The notes: a model not told the origin generated them from the letters alone. Counted from the stretch's first letter, positions 7,775-15,379 are shown. The stretch: 16,180 bases of DNA from Methanobacterium sp. (GCA_003151535.1 PLXT01000064.1:1-16180); one strand, 5' to 3'. Translations and numbers: made by a program.

Positions 7775-8797
7775 ATGATTGCTATTTTGTATTCCCTTGT
7801 TGCATTAAGTTTATATCTTGCAACTAAAGCATCGGATATTTATGGAAAGCGTACCCAACTTGCCTGGGCAATTTTAACCATAGCCGTGATAACTTCGGTT
7901 GTGGGCAATATTTTGTGGGGAATTTTAGTTTTAACCCATCAAAATCCATCTAATACCTTGGCTGATATATTTTATCTGATGTTTTTCCCAATATTTCTAA
8001 TTGGCATTCTTATACTACCCTCTTCTTACAGCACACCTCGTCAGAAATTTAAAAGATACTTTGATATTATTATCATCTTGTTTTCAATTTCTTTAGCCTT
8101 GTGGATATTTTTAATAGTGCCCGCATTTCAACATTACAACGGTGATTTTAAAGCCCTGATATTTGATTTAATGTATATTTTTGGTGGTTTCTTACTGGTT
8201 TTAGCCATGTTAGATCTACTATTTAACAGGATTTACAGGGATATGTACGCACCATTTTTGATTATTCTAGTAGGAGTATTAGTTTTAATCATAACAGAAT
8301 GTGTATATGTGTATCAAACAGTTCATGGAACCTATATTTCTGGCAGTCCAACAGATTTAGGCTGGTTAATTGGTTATTTAATACTGGGCATTGCCGGTAT
8401 TTCTCAGTATACAAATCAGAAAATTGATTCGGATAATTTTATTGTTGATTATATTTCAGGAAAAAAAACCTATACCATAACTCCTTATATTGCACTTGGT
8501 GGAATTTCTGCGGCATATATCTCTCTTATATGGGCGTATAATACGTTTAATCCAGATTTAATCTTTTTAGAATTTGGTATTGGTATATTAATTTTCCTTG
8601 TGATTTCCCGTCAGTTTCTCTCAATTAACGAGAATAAACATCTTTATCGTAAGGCTCAAGAAGAGATAATTCTCAGAAAGGAGGTTTCAAAATCTCTTCG
8701 TGATTCTGAATCAGCCTATCGAACTATTTTTGAGAATACAGGAACAGCTACAGTTATAATAAATGAAAAAAATCTTATCACACTTGCCCAATACTGA
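7775..8797 (+). pseudogene. Sensor kinase 2, membrane sensor domain and start of PAS
   Basis: This 340-residue open stretch holds about nine predicted membrane helices between residues 1 and 285 (for example LAWAILTIAVITSVVGNILW, YFDIIIILFSISLALWIFLI, PFLIILVGVLVLIITECVY). A charged linker and the start of a PAS domain follow (SLRDSESAYRTIFENTGTATVIINEKNLITLA). It ends abruptly at LAQY and a TGA. In the other frame the next codons read NTEFEKLSGYSKDEVED, the normal PAS continuation. Removing one C from CCC at 8787-8789 gives LITLANTEFEKLSGYS, a very common PAS sequence in methanogen kinases. The membrane part probably senses a membrane or extracellular cue, but no ligand can be inferred. As it stands the product would lack a kinase domain. 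Confidence 0.8.
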
Positions 8798-9707
8798 GTT
8801 TGAAAAACTTTCAGGTTATTCTAAAGATGAAGTAGAGGATAAAATGGTTTGGACAGATTTTGTTGTTCTAGATGACCTTGAACGCATGATACAACACAAC
8901 AATCTAAGAATAACAGAGAATGAATCTGAACCAAAGCACTATGAATTTAGATTATCCAATAAATTAGGCATTATTAAAAACATCTTTGTTGTGGCCGTGA
9001 TAATGCCGGACTCTACTAACAGTTTAGTATCACTATTAGATGTTACTAAAAGGAGAGATGTAGAGGCTGAGATTAAAAAATCGTTAAAAGAGAAGGAGAC
9101 ATTGTTAAAAGAGATACATCATCGGGTTAAAAATAATTTAACTGTGATATCGAGCCTTCTTAATCTTCAATCACACTATATTAAAGATAAAGATGATTTA
9201 ATCATGTTTAAAGAGAGCCAGAGCCGGGCTAAATCCATGGCACTCATTCATCAAAAAATTTATACTTCAACAGACCTTAAAAGAATAAACTTCGGTGATT
9301 ATATAACAACACTTTCAAACGATATATTTCAGTCCTATGTACACGATTCTAACATTGTGAAGCTGAATTTAGATGTTGAAGATATTATGCTGGACACCGA
9401 TATAGCAATACCACTAGGTTTGATATTGAATGAACTATTAACCAACAGCTTGAAGTATGCTTTTCCACCAAATATTATTGAAAATGGAAATATCTATGTT
9501 TCTTTACTTAGAAATGATAATGGTTACACATTACGTGTAGCTGACGATGGCATAGGTTTTCCGGAAGATATTGACCTTGAAAGTACAGATTCATTGGGTT
9601 TACAGTTAATAACAACGCTCACAAATCAGATAGAGGGTAAAATATATCTTGATCAGAGTAAGGGCACTTCATTTAAAATTGATTTCAATGAACTTGAGTT
9701 ATTATAA
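8790..9707 (+). pseudogene. Sensor kinase 2, PAS remainder, HisKA_2 and HATPase
   Basis: This is the catalytic half of kinase 2. It has the rest of the PAS domain (NTEFEKLSGYS to SLLDVTKRRD), a coiled linker, and a HisKA_2 dimerisation region with EIHHRVKNNLTVISSLLNLQ, where the phospho-accepting His is expected in HHRVKN. The GHKL ATPase follows with N-box LILNELLTNSLKYAFP, G1 box VADDGIGFPEDID, a G2-like SLGLQLITTL, and final GTSFKIDF. HisKA_2 is a different dimerisation class from that in kinase 1. An in-frame ATG at 8763 (MKKILSHLPN) precedes it but has no ribosome site, and its first ten residues are an out-of-frame reading of the PAS strand. No response regulator lies nearby. All catalytic residues appear intact, so the break is recent or artefactual. 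Confidence 0.85.
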
Positions 9708-9708
9708 T

Positions 9709-9724
9709 AAAAAATAAAAAAAAA
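9709..9724 (-). terminator. Poly-T terminator behind the sHSP gene
   Basis: The A-rich tract between the convergent kinase 2 and chaperone genes reads as a long T-run on the minus strand, starting about ten bases past the chaperone stop codon. On the plus strand there is no comparable T-tract for kinase 2. Confidence 0.55.
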
Positions 9725-9733
9725 GTAGTTAAT

Positions 9734-10426
9734 TTATTCAATTTTCACGTTGATTTTTTCTTCCTGAACTTTGGGAAGTTCAATTGTTAAAACTGAATTA
9801 ACAAAGCTTGCAGAAGCCTTTTTAACATCAATTATAGCTGGAAGTGCTATAGTTCTTATAGTTTCGCCGTAATTTCTTTCTTTTTTAATAAATTCAAGAT
9901 TTTCATCTTCTTCTTCGAATTGTGCAATGATCTCAACCGAGTCTTCGGTGATATTTACGTTAACATCCTCTTTTGTTAGTGGGGGAATGTCTGTCTTGAT
10001 TATTATACTATTTTCTGTGTTGATGACATCTGTGAGAAGTTTTTCACCAGCAGTATATTCTGCTATTGTTTTACCAAATTCTTCCTGTTTATCCTTGAGA
10101 CTGCTAATAAATTCGTTAATCTTGCTTTCTGTCTGTTTTCTTGTTTTTTCAGCATTTTCTCTGAATTCTGCAGATCTTTGTGATGCGTTTTCCTTTATTT
10201 CAGCTGTTTTATTGGTGGTTGTCTCTTTTATTTCGGATGTTTTCATGATAGCACTATCTTTTGCATCTGCTGTCTTTTTTAAAGCGCCTTTTTTAACTTC
10301 AATGGCATTATTTTTGATTTCTTCTTGTTTTACCATAGTTTTAGCTTTTAATTCGTCAGCTTTATTTTTAGCTTGTAATGTTTTTTTCTGTAGTTCATCC
10401 TTCATTGCATCTTTCTTATCAGACAT
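9734..10426 (-). CDS. Hsp20 domain fused to LEA-like 11-residue repeats
   Basis: This 230-residue protein has two parts. Residues 1-112 are a Lys/Glu/Ala/Thr-rich amphipathic helix with four back-to-back 11-residue repeats at 51-94 (one unit is KTSEIKETTTN; pattern K-T-x-E-I-K-E, then four variable residues). Such 11-mers are typical of group 3 LEA proteins and apolipoproteins. Residues about 136-230 look like an alpha-crystallin (Hsp20) domain: TDIPPLTKEDVNVNITEDSV, ERNYGETIRTIALP, and ASFVNSVLTIELPKV, close to the family's A-x-F-x-N-G-V-L signature with Ser for Gly. The tail VKIE may act as an I-x-I-like motif. Small heat-shock proteins hold unfolded proteins without ATP. The helix may add desiccation, salt or membrane protection, which is inference. 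The start is ATG 10426, five bases after GAGGTGA. A GTG three codons earlier is part of that ribosome site. Confidence 0.85.
   Translation of the reverse strand: MSDKKDAMKDELQKKTLQAKNKADELKAKTMVKQEEIKNNAIEVKKGALKKTADAKDSAIMKTSEIKETTTNKTAEIKENASQRSAEFRENAEKTRKQTESKINEFISSLKDKQEEFGKTIAEYTAGEKLLTDVINTENSIIIKTDIPPLTKEDVNVNITEDSVEIIAQFEEEDENLEFIKKERNYGETIRTIALPAIIDVKKASASFVNSVLTIELPKVQEEKINVKIE
10145..10276 (-). repeat. Four 11-residue repeats within the sHSP gene
   Basis: Four in-register 33-base units encode residues 51-94 of the chaperone fusion. Each begins Lys/Arg-Thr/Ser, then Ala/Ser-Asp/Glu. The DNA units have diverged, so this is an old protein-level repeat and not a fresh tandem duplication. 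Confidence 0.6.
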
Positions 10427-10431
10427 ACAAT

Positions 10432-10438
10432 TCACCTC
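10432..10438 (-). promoter_or_regulatory. Ribosome binding site deciding the sHSP start
   Basis: GAGGTGA on the minus strand lies five bases before ATG 10426. It contains the alternative GTG, so initiation there is unlikely. Confidence 0.65.
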
Positions 10439-10742
10439 AAATTTTTTTATCTCGATTAATATTTAATTAAAGCTGAATTTAAGTTTTCTATTATAATTTC
10501 ATAAAAGAACTTAGTTCATATTTGTTTTAGAGACAGATAATCCTTTTGAATAAAAATTTTGTTTTTGCTGGTGATTTTAAGAAATAATTTAAAATATGAT
10601 ATCTTCTATTTTTTTTGAATCGATTTATTTATATATGATAAAAATCAATATTATAGTAACCTGTATTAACTAAAATTTATTCACGGACCGATGTCTGTTT
10701 AACTTAACAAATTCCTGCTTCATATTAAACGAGGTGATATTA
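10439..10742. other. Divergent spacer with promoter for the small ORF
   Basis: This AT-rich spacer of about 300 bases contains no gene. TTTATATATG at 10628-10637 is a good archaeal TATA-like box for the ORF at 10743. It would leave a leader of about 85 bases, long for this window. GAGGTGAT (10731-10738) is its ribosome site. Confidence 0.45.
10628..10637 (+). promoter_or_regulatory. Putative TATA box for the 53-codon ORF
   Basis: TTTATATATG predicts transcription from near 10658. The 85-base leader before ATG 10743 holds no obvious hairpin, but it is long enough for regulation. Confidence 0.4.
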
Positions 10743-10904
10743 ATGCTTAATAATACTTATAAATATCAAAATTATCTTAGAAACCAAATCCCTACCTATG
10801 GGCCACTTTACACATCCTTTGTGGTTGTTGTTGAAATGCAGATGGAAGACACACACGTACTAGAATCTGTGTGTTGTCTCGATGAAATGGCTGAAATAGG
10901 ATAG
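10743..10904 (+). CDS. Small protein of 53 residues, unknown
   Basis: This small ORF starts with ATG 10743, four bases after GAGGTGAT, one of the strongest ribosome sites in the window. It ends at TAG 10902-10904. The translation begins MLNNTYKYQNYLRNQIPTYG, has a short hydrophobic patch (FVVVVEMQM), and ends in an acidic tail with an adjacent Cys pair (SVCCLDEMAEIG). There is no signal peptide or full membrane helix. It stands alone between the chaperone and LemA genes with its own TATA box. I do not recognise a family. It could be a real small protein, a degraded gene start, or a leader peptide. Confidence 0.5.
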   Translation: MLNNTYKYQNYLRNQIPTYGPLYTSFVVVVEMQMEDTHVLESVCCLDEMAEIG

Positions 10905-11062
10905 AATATAAAAAAAACTAGATCAGAACGTTAATACCCCTTTTTATATTATTTAATTCCAAATAAAATGTATGATTTCTTGTTAATCCTTTCTGAAACA
11001 TGGTTTAAAATCATATGATAGTAACAAATCAGTTTATTTAAAATTGGAATTATTAGATTAGC

Positions 11063-11073
11063 ATATATAATAT
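11063..11073 (+). promoter_or_regulatory. Putative TATA box of the LemA-DUF2207 operon
   Basis: ATATATAATAT, preceded by AGC, lies about 75 bases before the LemA start. It implies transcription near 11093 and a leader of about 45 bases. Confidence 0.4.
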
Positions 11074-11139
11074 GTTAGTATATTAATTTTAATAACAAAA
11101 ATATTTAACTAATTATACTTTGATTTCGGAGGATTAATG

Positions 11140-11691
11140 ATGATTATAGAAATTATAATTTTAATAGTAGTAATTTTATTGGTTATTTATGCTGTTTCCC
11201 TATACAACAGTCTGATAACCCTTAGAAATCGTGTTAAAAATGCATGGTCACAGATAGATGTACAACTTAAAAGAAGAACAGATCTTATTCCTAACCTGGT
11301 TGAAACTGTAAAAGGTTATGCAACCCATGAGAGGGGTGTTTTTGAGAATGTTACCAAGGCAAGATCGGGCCTTATGAATGCAACGACCGTTAAGGAAACT
11401 GCAGAAGCTAACAATCAACTAACAAAAACATTAAAATCTTTATTTGCTGTTGCAGAAAACTATCCCGATCTTAAGGCAAGTGAAAACTTCAGAGAACTTC
11501 AGAACACATTATCAGAAACAGAAGATAAGATTGCTTATTCCCGTCAGTTTTATAACGACACAGTATTAATGTACAACAACAAGGTACAGATGTTTCCAAG
11601 TAACCTGATGGCTAACACGTTCCATTTCTCCGAAGCAGAGTTCTTCGAAGTTGCTGAAACAGAAAAAGCAGTTCCAAAAGTAAAATTTTAG
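11140..11691 (+). CDS. lemA: LemA family protein
   Basis: This protein of about 183 residues has one N-terminal membrane helix (about 3-25, IIEIIILIVVILLVIYAVSL) with almost nothing ahead of it, followed by an all-helical domain. The family's core motifs are clear: LRNRVKNAWSQIDVQLKRRTDLIPNLV, TVKGYATHE, then LKASENFRELQNTLSETEDKIAYSRQFYNDTV and YNNKVQMFPSNLMA. LemA proteins are membrane-anchored four-helix bundles of unclear biochemical role, often next to TPM or DUF2207-type membrane proteins, as here. Two ATGs are adjacent (11137 and 11140). GGAGG at 11128-11132 gives 4 or 7 bases of spacing, so I prefer the second. Its TAG stop is part of the next gene's ribosome site, so the two are co-translated. 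Confidence 0.93.
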   Translation: MIIEIIILIVVILLVIYAVSLYNSLITLRNRVKNAWSQIDVQLKRRTDLIPNLVETVKGYATHERGVFENVTKARSGLMNATTVKETAEANNQLTKTLKSLFAVAENYPDLKASENFRELQNTLSETEDKIAYSRQFYNDTVLMYNNKVQMFPSNLMANTFHFSEAEFFEVAETEKAVPKVKF

Positions 11692-11695
11692 GTGA
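11690..11695 (+). promoter_or_regulatory. Ribosome site overlapping the LemA stop
   Basis: AGGTGA begins within the LemA stop codon (TAG at 11689-11691) and sits five bases before ATG 11701. It selects ATG 11701 over GTG 11692 and couples the two genes. Confidence 0.65.
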
Positions 11696-11700
11696 AAAAT

Positions 11701-13512
11701 ATGGATAAAACTGTTTATCTAGCTTTAACCATTTTTTTTTCAATTTCTCTACTTGCAAGTACAGGAGCATCATTTGCAGCTAACGACAACAGTTATACAA
11801 TACCCCTTATAAACGAGGATCTCTATGTACAGAGCGATGGAACACTCCATGTCAAGGAGGTTATCCATTATTCATTCATTGGAACTTTCCATGGAATATA
11901 CAGAGACATACCTTTAACAGGTTCCCAACAAATAACCGATGTTAAAGTAACTTCAACGGGTGCCTATTCAAATTACACCATAATTAACGACGGAACAACC
12001 AAACGAATACAAGTATTCCTCTATTCAAATCCAGAAAAAACAGTTCCAATTACCAATAAAAATGTGGATGTTACTATTCAATACAATTTTCTAAACGGTA
12101 TCAATGTCTACAATGATATAGGGGAATTACAGTACAAACTGGTTGGTCAAAGCTGGGCAGTGGCAGTGGGGAAGGTTATTGCAAATATACATGTAAACTC
12201 TAGTCAAGGTGTAAGGTACTGGTTAAATCCACCCTACTACGCAACAAATTCAAGCTGGAAAAACAATGTTTTACAGGTAACAAGTACAAGCATCCCATCG
12301 GGCCAGTACTTCGAAGTGAGGATGGTCATACCTAAAAACCAGTTTGTAGCCAATCCCATCAATGCCAACAGGATAAATCAGAACGGATTAAACAGTATAA
12401 TAAATATCCAAAACGATTATCAGAACAGTCTTAACTTTAAAACCACACTGTACCATATACTCTCAGTTTTAATGTTACTGGCACTTTTCATACCATTAAT
12501 CATATATCTCCGCTATGGAAGAGAACCTAAAATTGGTTACAATGCAGAATATGAAAGGGACATACCAACTAATGACCCACCAGCCATTGTTAATGCGATA
12601 TGCGGCCCCGGATTATCAAAGAAAATTGGAAAACCTGATATGGATGGTTTTAAAGCAACTATCATGGATCTCATCAACAGGAAATACCTTATCTTAGAAA
12701 AAGAACACTCAGATATGGAAGGTTATGGATTAAGGGAGCCTATATTTTTAAAGATTAACAATGACCAGGACTCTTCAGCTCTCGAAGAATTTGAACTAGA
12801 TGTAATGAATTTCCTTAAACGATTTGAGGAGAATGGACTCATATCAATGGAAAGAATCTCAGATGATCTGTCTGACCCTCAAATAGCAAACAGCTTCAGA
12901 AACACCTACAACAACTGGACAAACCATATCAAATCCAAATTTTTAGATGACAATGAACTTAAAAAGTTCTTTAACAGGAAAGGTGACTCACTCCTAAAAA
13001 TATTTGGAGGAATAAGCTTAGTTGTAGCTGCTGCTGTATTCATCTTTACCATAACCGACTCATTACCTGCAGCAAGAGTAGCACTTTTAATGTCTATTTT
13101 ACTTGGACTGGTGGCAATTATTTCAATTATCTTACCCGAGAAGATAGCTGGACAATGGACAACCTACGGTGAAGAATATGATGCCAAATGGTATAATTTT
13201 AAGAAATATATTAAGGATTTCAGTCTAATGAAGGAATATCCTCCAGAATCTATTGCCATTTGGAACAAATACCTTGTTTATGCAACAGCACTCGGTTCTG
13301 CTGATGCAGTTAAAAAGGCCATGGAACTAAATGTACCGGGTGAACAACTTGAAACAAGCGAAATTTACATGTTCCACTACTTCGGTGGAAATTTACTCCT
13401 AACATCAGCATTCAATATGGGCATAAACCCTGCATCCGGAGCTCTTGATACTTTGGATACCATTGGAAATATTGGTGGCGGTTTTGGAGGAGGTGGAGGG
13501 GGAGCATTCTAA
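11701..13512 (+). CDS. DUF2207 membrane protein, LemA partner
   Basis: This 603-residue exported membrane protein has a signal peptide (about 1-26, ending ASTGASFA). A large extracytoplasmic beta-rich domain (27-245) follows, with the family hallmarks VQSDGTLHVKEVIHYSF and HGIYRDIPL. A membrane helix (about 250-270, ILSVLMLLALFIPLIIYL) leads to a cytoplasmic winged-helix-like segment (about 275-430, DPPAIVNAICGPG to MDLINRKYLILEKE). Then come a two-helix hairpin (about 433-453 and 457-478), the conserved IAIWNKYLVYATALGSADAVKKAM, and a Gly-rich tail (IGGGFGGGGGGAF). This is the typical DUF2207 order. Its activity is unknown. Pairing with LemA is recurrent and suggests one membrane complex, which is inference. 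The ATG 11701 start is set by AGGTGA five bases upstream. No defects are seen. Confidence 0.92.
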   Translation: MDKTVYLALTIFFSISLLASTGASFAANDNSYTIPLINEDLYVQSDGTLHVKEVIHYSFIGTFHGIYRDIPLTGSQQITDVKVTSTGAYSNYTIINDGTTKRIQVFLYSNPEKTVPITNKNVDVTIQYNFLNGINVYNDIGELQYKLVGQSWAVAVGKVIANIHVNSSQGVRYWLNPPYYATNSSWKNNVLQVTSTSIPSGQYFEVRMVIPKNQFVANPINANRINQNGLNSIINIQNDYQNSLNFKTTLYHILSVLMLLALFIPLIIYLRYGREPKIGYNAEYERDIPTNDPPAIVNAICGPGLSKKIGKPDMDGFKATIMDLINRKYLILEKEHSDMEGYGLREPIFLKINNDQDSSALEEFELDVMNFLKRFEENGLISMERISDDLSDPQIANSFRNTYNNWTNHIKSKFLDDNELKKFFNRKGDSLLKIFGGISLVVAAAVFIFTITDSLPAARVALLMSILLGLVAIISIILPEKIAGQWTTYGEEYDAKWYNFKKYIKDFSLMKEYPPESIAIWNKYLVYATALGSADAVKKAMELNVPGEQLETSEIYMFHYFGGNLLLTSAFNMGINPASGALDTLDTIGNIGGGFGGGGGGAF

Positions 13513-13520
13513 AGAGATAT

Positions 13521-13538
13521 AAAACAAAACTTTGTTTT
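13521..13538 (+). repeat. Small inverted repeat after the DUF2207 gene
   Basis: AAAACAAA (13521-13528) and TTTGTTTT (13531-13538) form an 8-base inverted repeat directly downstream of the stop. All but two of the stem pairs are A-T, so it would be a weak hairpin. Confidence 0.3.
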
Positions 13539-13567
13539 CTTTAGAATCTTCTAAACAATCCTAATTA

Positions 13568-13580
13568 TTTATTTTTTTTT
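13568..13580 (+). terminator. Poly-T terminator of the LemA-DUF2207 operon
   Basis: A run of T broken by a single A lies about 60 bases past the DUF2207 stop, in the position expected for an archaeal T-tract terminator. Confidence 0.5.
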
Positions 13581-13658
13581 AAAGAGCTGTACTTTAATAC
13601 AATATTTGTTAGATCATTCAGGAGAATATTAATCTAGGATAATCGGGGGATTTGGTGG

Positions 13659-14288
13659 ATGGATGAATATGGGGTGGAATTTTATGAAGATCTTATTGAT
13701 TATGTTCTTTACAGATTCCAGGTGAGTACAAGAAATTACAAAGTTTTACTGTTAACGGATCCTGAATTTGAGGTTTTTAATTACGAATGTGATGTTGTTA
13801 AAACCTTTTATTATATGATAACCCTTAATCAGGAGTTTGGTTTCAACAATTACAAAGATAAATATTATGAAATGTTAACCAAGAAATATGGGGAGTTTTT
13901 TTATCAAAGTGAAGATGATTCTTATATATCTGCAGCTTTAATTCATATTAACAAGGTATATAATACAATAGCTCCAGTTTATAGTGCAATTGAAATTTTA
14001 AATGATTATAAAGGCACCGATAAAGATGTGTCTTTTTTATACAAACTTCTAACCGAAAATTCAGAATATGAATATCTGTTACTTATAAGGGATACAAGGC
14101 ACAGGGATCTGCTCAACGAGGATCTGGTTGACACAAAAATATATTTTGATGTTATACACGAGGCATTACATCTGGTTGAACATGAAAAACCAAGGGCATG
14201 GTGGAAAATTTGGATTAAAAAGCATAAAACCGCCGAAGAAATGGATAGAATAACCAACCAGCTCTACTATGAATGGATTGAATTGTAA
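13659..14288 (+). CDS. Acidic soluble protein with an HEALH motif, unknown
   Basis: This 209-residue protein is rich in Tyr, Asp and Glu and probably mostly helical, with no signal or membrane helix. I do not recognise the family. Near the C-terminus FDVIHEALHLVEHEKP (164-179) contains H167-E-A-L-H171, matching the HExxH zinc-binding pattern of metalloproteases, with H175 and E176 as possible further ligands. The following WWKIWIKKHK is basic and aromatic. One HExxH is weak evidence, since the pattern arises by chance and the rest shows no zincin fold marker. The ATG at 13659 follows a GGGGGAT stretch (13645-13651) about 7 bases upstream. It has its own spacer on both sides, so it is probably monocistronic. 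Confidence 0.75.
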   Translation: MDEYGVEFYEDLIDYVLYRFQVSTRNYKVLLLTDPEFEVFNYECDVVKTFYYMITLNQEFGFNNYKDKYYEMLTKKYGEFFYQSEDDSYISAALIHINKVYNTIAPVYSAIEILNDYKGTDKDVSFLYKLLTENSEYEYLLLIRDTRHRDLLNEDLVDTKIYFDVIHEALHLVEHEKPRAWWKIWIKKHKTAEEMDRITNQLYYEWIEL

Positions 14289-14884
14289 AACTTATGATCA
14301 ATCAAAAATAACATGAATTTATTGTTAAAAAGGTTATGTTTTCATATTCAAAAATTATTAAAAATAATATTATATCCACAAATTTTCATTTTCATAGTAA
14401 CTTTTTTATCTAACACCGTACAAATGTAATATTAATCAAGTTTCAAGGAAGTGCTAACAAAATAATCATAATTCATATAATATTTGTAAAACATTTTTTT
14501 GTGGATATTTTATTTAAAAAAAATATAAAACCACAAACTATATATGCTAGTAAAACATATATTAAATAGAACAGAAAAGAAGAGTTTTATTATTTTTTAG
14601 TTCTTCAAGATTTTGTAATTTTTTAAATTTAAAATAATTTAATTTACATATAAATTGTAACTAGCTGTTTAATTTATGTTTATGGGTGCAATAATATGCG
14701 CTCAATGATTTTTATTTAATTTGGACTGAAAATTAAATTGATATTTGATTATCCAAATTTCAGAAATGAATTTACCATAAAATTTGAAGTTTTTATTTAG
14801 ATTTTTAATAGATGGAAAAAAAGTATTTGAGCCATCTTGGTATAGAATGGAAAAATTGTATAATATTAATCGGAGGGCAAAATT
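14289..14884. other. Long AT-rich spacer upstream of TFE
   Basis: This stretch of about 600 bases has no ORF with a believable ribosome site. It contains a perfect 11-base inverted repeat (ATATCCACAAA at 14372-14382 and its complement at 14498-14508), long A/T homopolymer runs, and the GGAGGG ribosome site (14872-14877) of the TFE gene. I recognised no RNA gene. The region is large for the promoter of one gene and may hold a decayed gene or regulatory RNA. Confidence 0.4.
14372..14508. repeat. Separated 11-base inverted repeat
   Basis: ATATCCACAAA at 14372-14382 and TTTGTGGATAT at 14498-14508 are exact reverse complements, 115 bases apart. A partial CCACAAA recurs near 14531. They could be paired regulator sites, ends of a decayed small element, or chance. 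Confidence 0.35.
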
Positions 14885-15379
14885 ATGCTAAGCGATCCAA
14901 TAGTTCAAGAAATATTAATGGATATTACTAACGATGAAAAAAGTAGTGTTTCAATTATTGAGTGTATTCTAAAGGGTAAAACATTTGATGAAGAAATTGC
15001 AGAAGAAACCGAGTTAAGGTTGAATATCGTGAGAAAAGTCCTATACAAATTATACGATGCAGGTATAGCTTCTTATAAAAGAAGCAGAGATCCTGAAACC
15101 AACTGGTATATTTATAGCTGGAAATTTGACCAGGAAAAAGTATTTGATATTATAAGCGAAAAATATGAAAAGTTTTCAGCCGAGATTGAGAAATCTCTAG
15201 AGTACGAAGAAGAGAATATGTTCTTTGTTTGTAAAGACAATGGTCACAGATATAAATTTGACGAAGCAACTGAAAACAACTTCACATGTCCAAAATGTGG
15301 AGAATCTTTGGAATATCAGGACAATTCTACCATAATAGTAGAGCTGAAACAGATGATGAAAAAGAATCAGCAAGCTTAA
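14885..15379 (+). CDS. tfe: Transcription factor E (TFE), archaeal TFIIE-alpha homologue
   Basis: This 164-residue basal transcription factor binds the TBP/TFB/RNA polymerase pre-initiation complex and helps open the promoter and load the Rpo4/7 stalk. Residues 1-85 are an extended winged helix (SVSIIECILKGKTFDEEIAE, then LRLNIVRKVLYKLYDAGIASYKR and TNWYIYSWKF). A charged helical linker (85-112) and a C-terminal zinc ribbon (113-144) follow. The ribbon reads FFVCKDNGHRYKFDEATENNFTCPKCGESLE. C116, C135 and C138 are present, but no second Cys follows C116; H121 may be the fourth ligand. The length is near the family norm. The start is supported by GGAGGG seven bases upstream. An AT-rich spacer of about 600 bases precedes it, so it likely has its own promoter. 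Confidence 0.93.
   Translation: MLSDPIVQEILMDITNDEKSSVSIIECILKGKTFDEEIAEETELRLNIVRKVLYKLYDAGIASYKRSRDPETNWYIYSWKFDQEKVFDIISEKYEKFSAEIEKSLEYEEENMFFVCKDNGHRYKFDEATENNFTCPKCGESLEYQDNSTIIVELKQMMKKNQQA

Noticed and set aside
8787..8789. Phase variation by homopolymer slippage in kinase 2
   Set aside because: A run of three C is too short to be a usual phase-variable tract. The T6 run in kinase 1 is also short.
9927..10466. Plus-strand hydrophobic open frame opposite the chaperone fusion
   Set aside because: Its Ser/Leu/Phe-rich translation is the complement of the Lys/Glu/Ala repeats; the minus frame has the ribosome site and Hsp20 signature.
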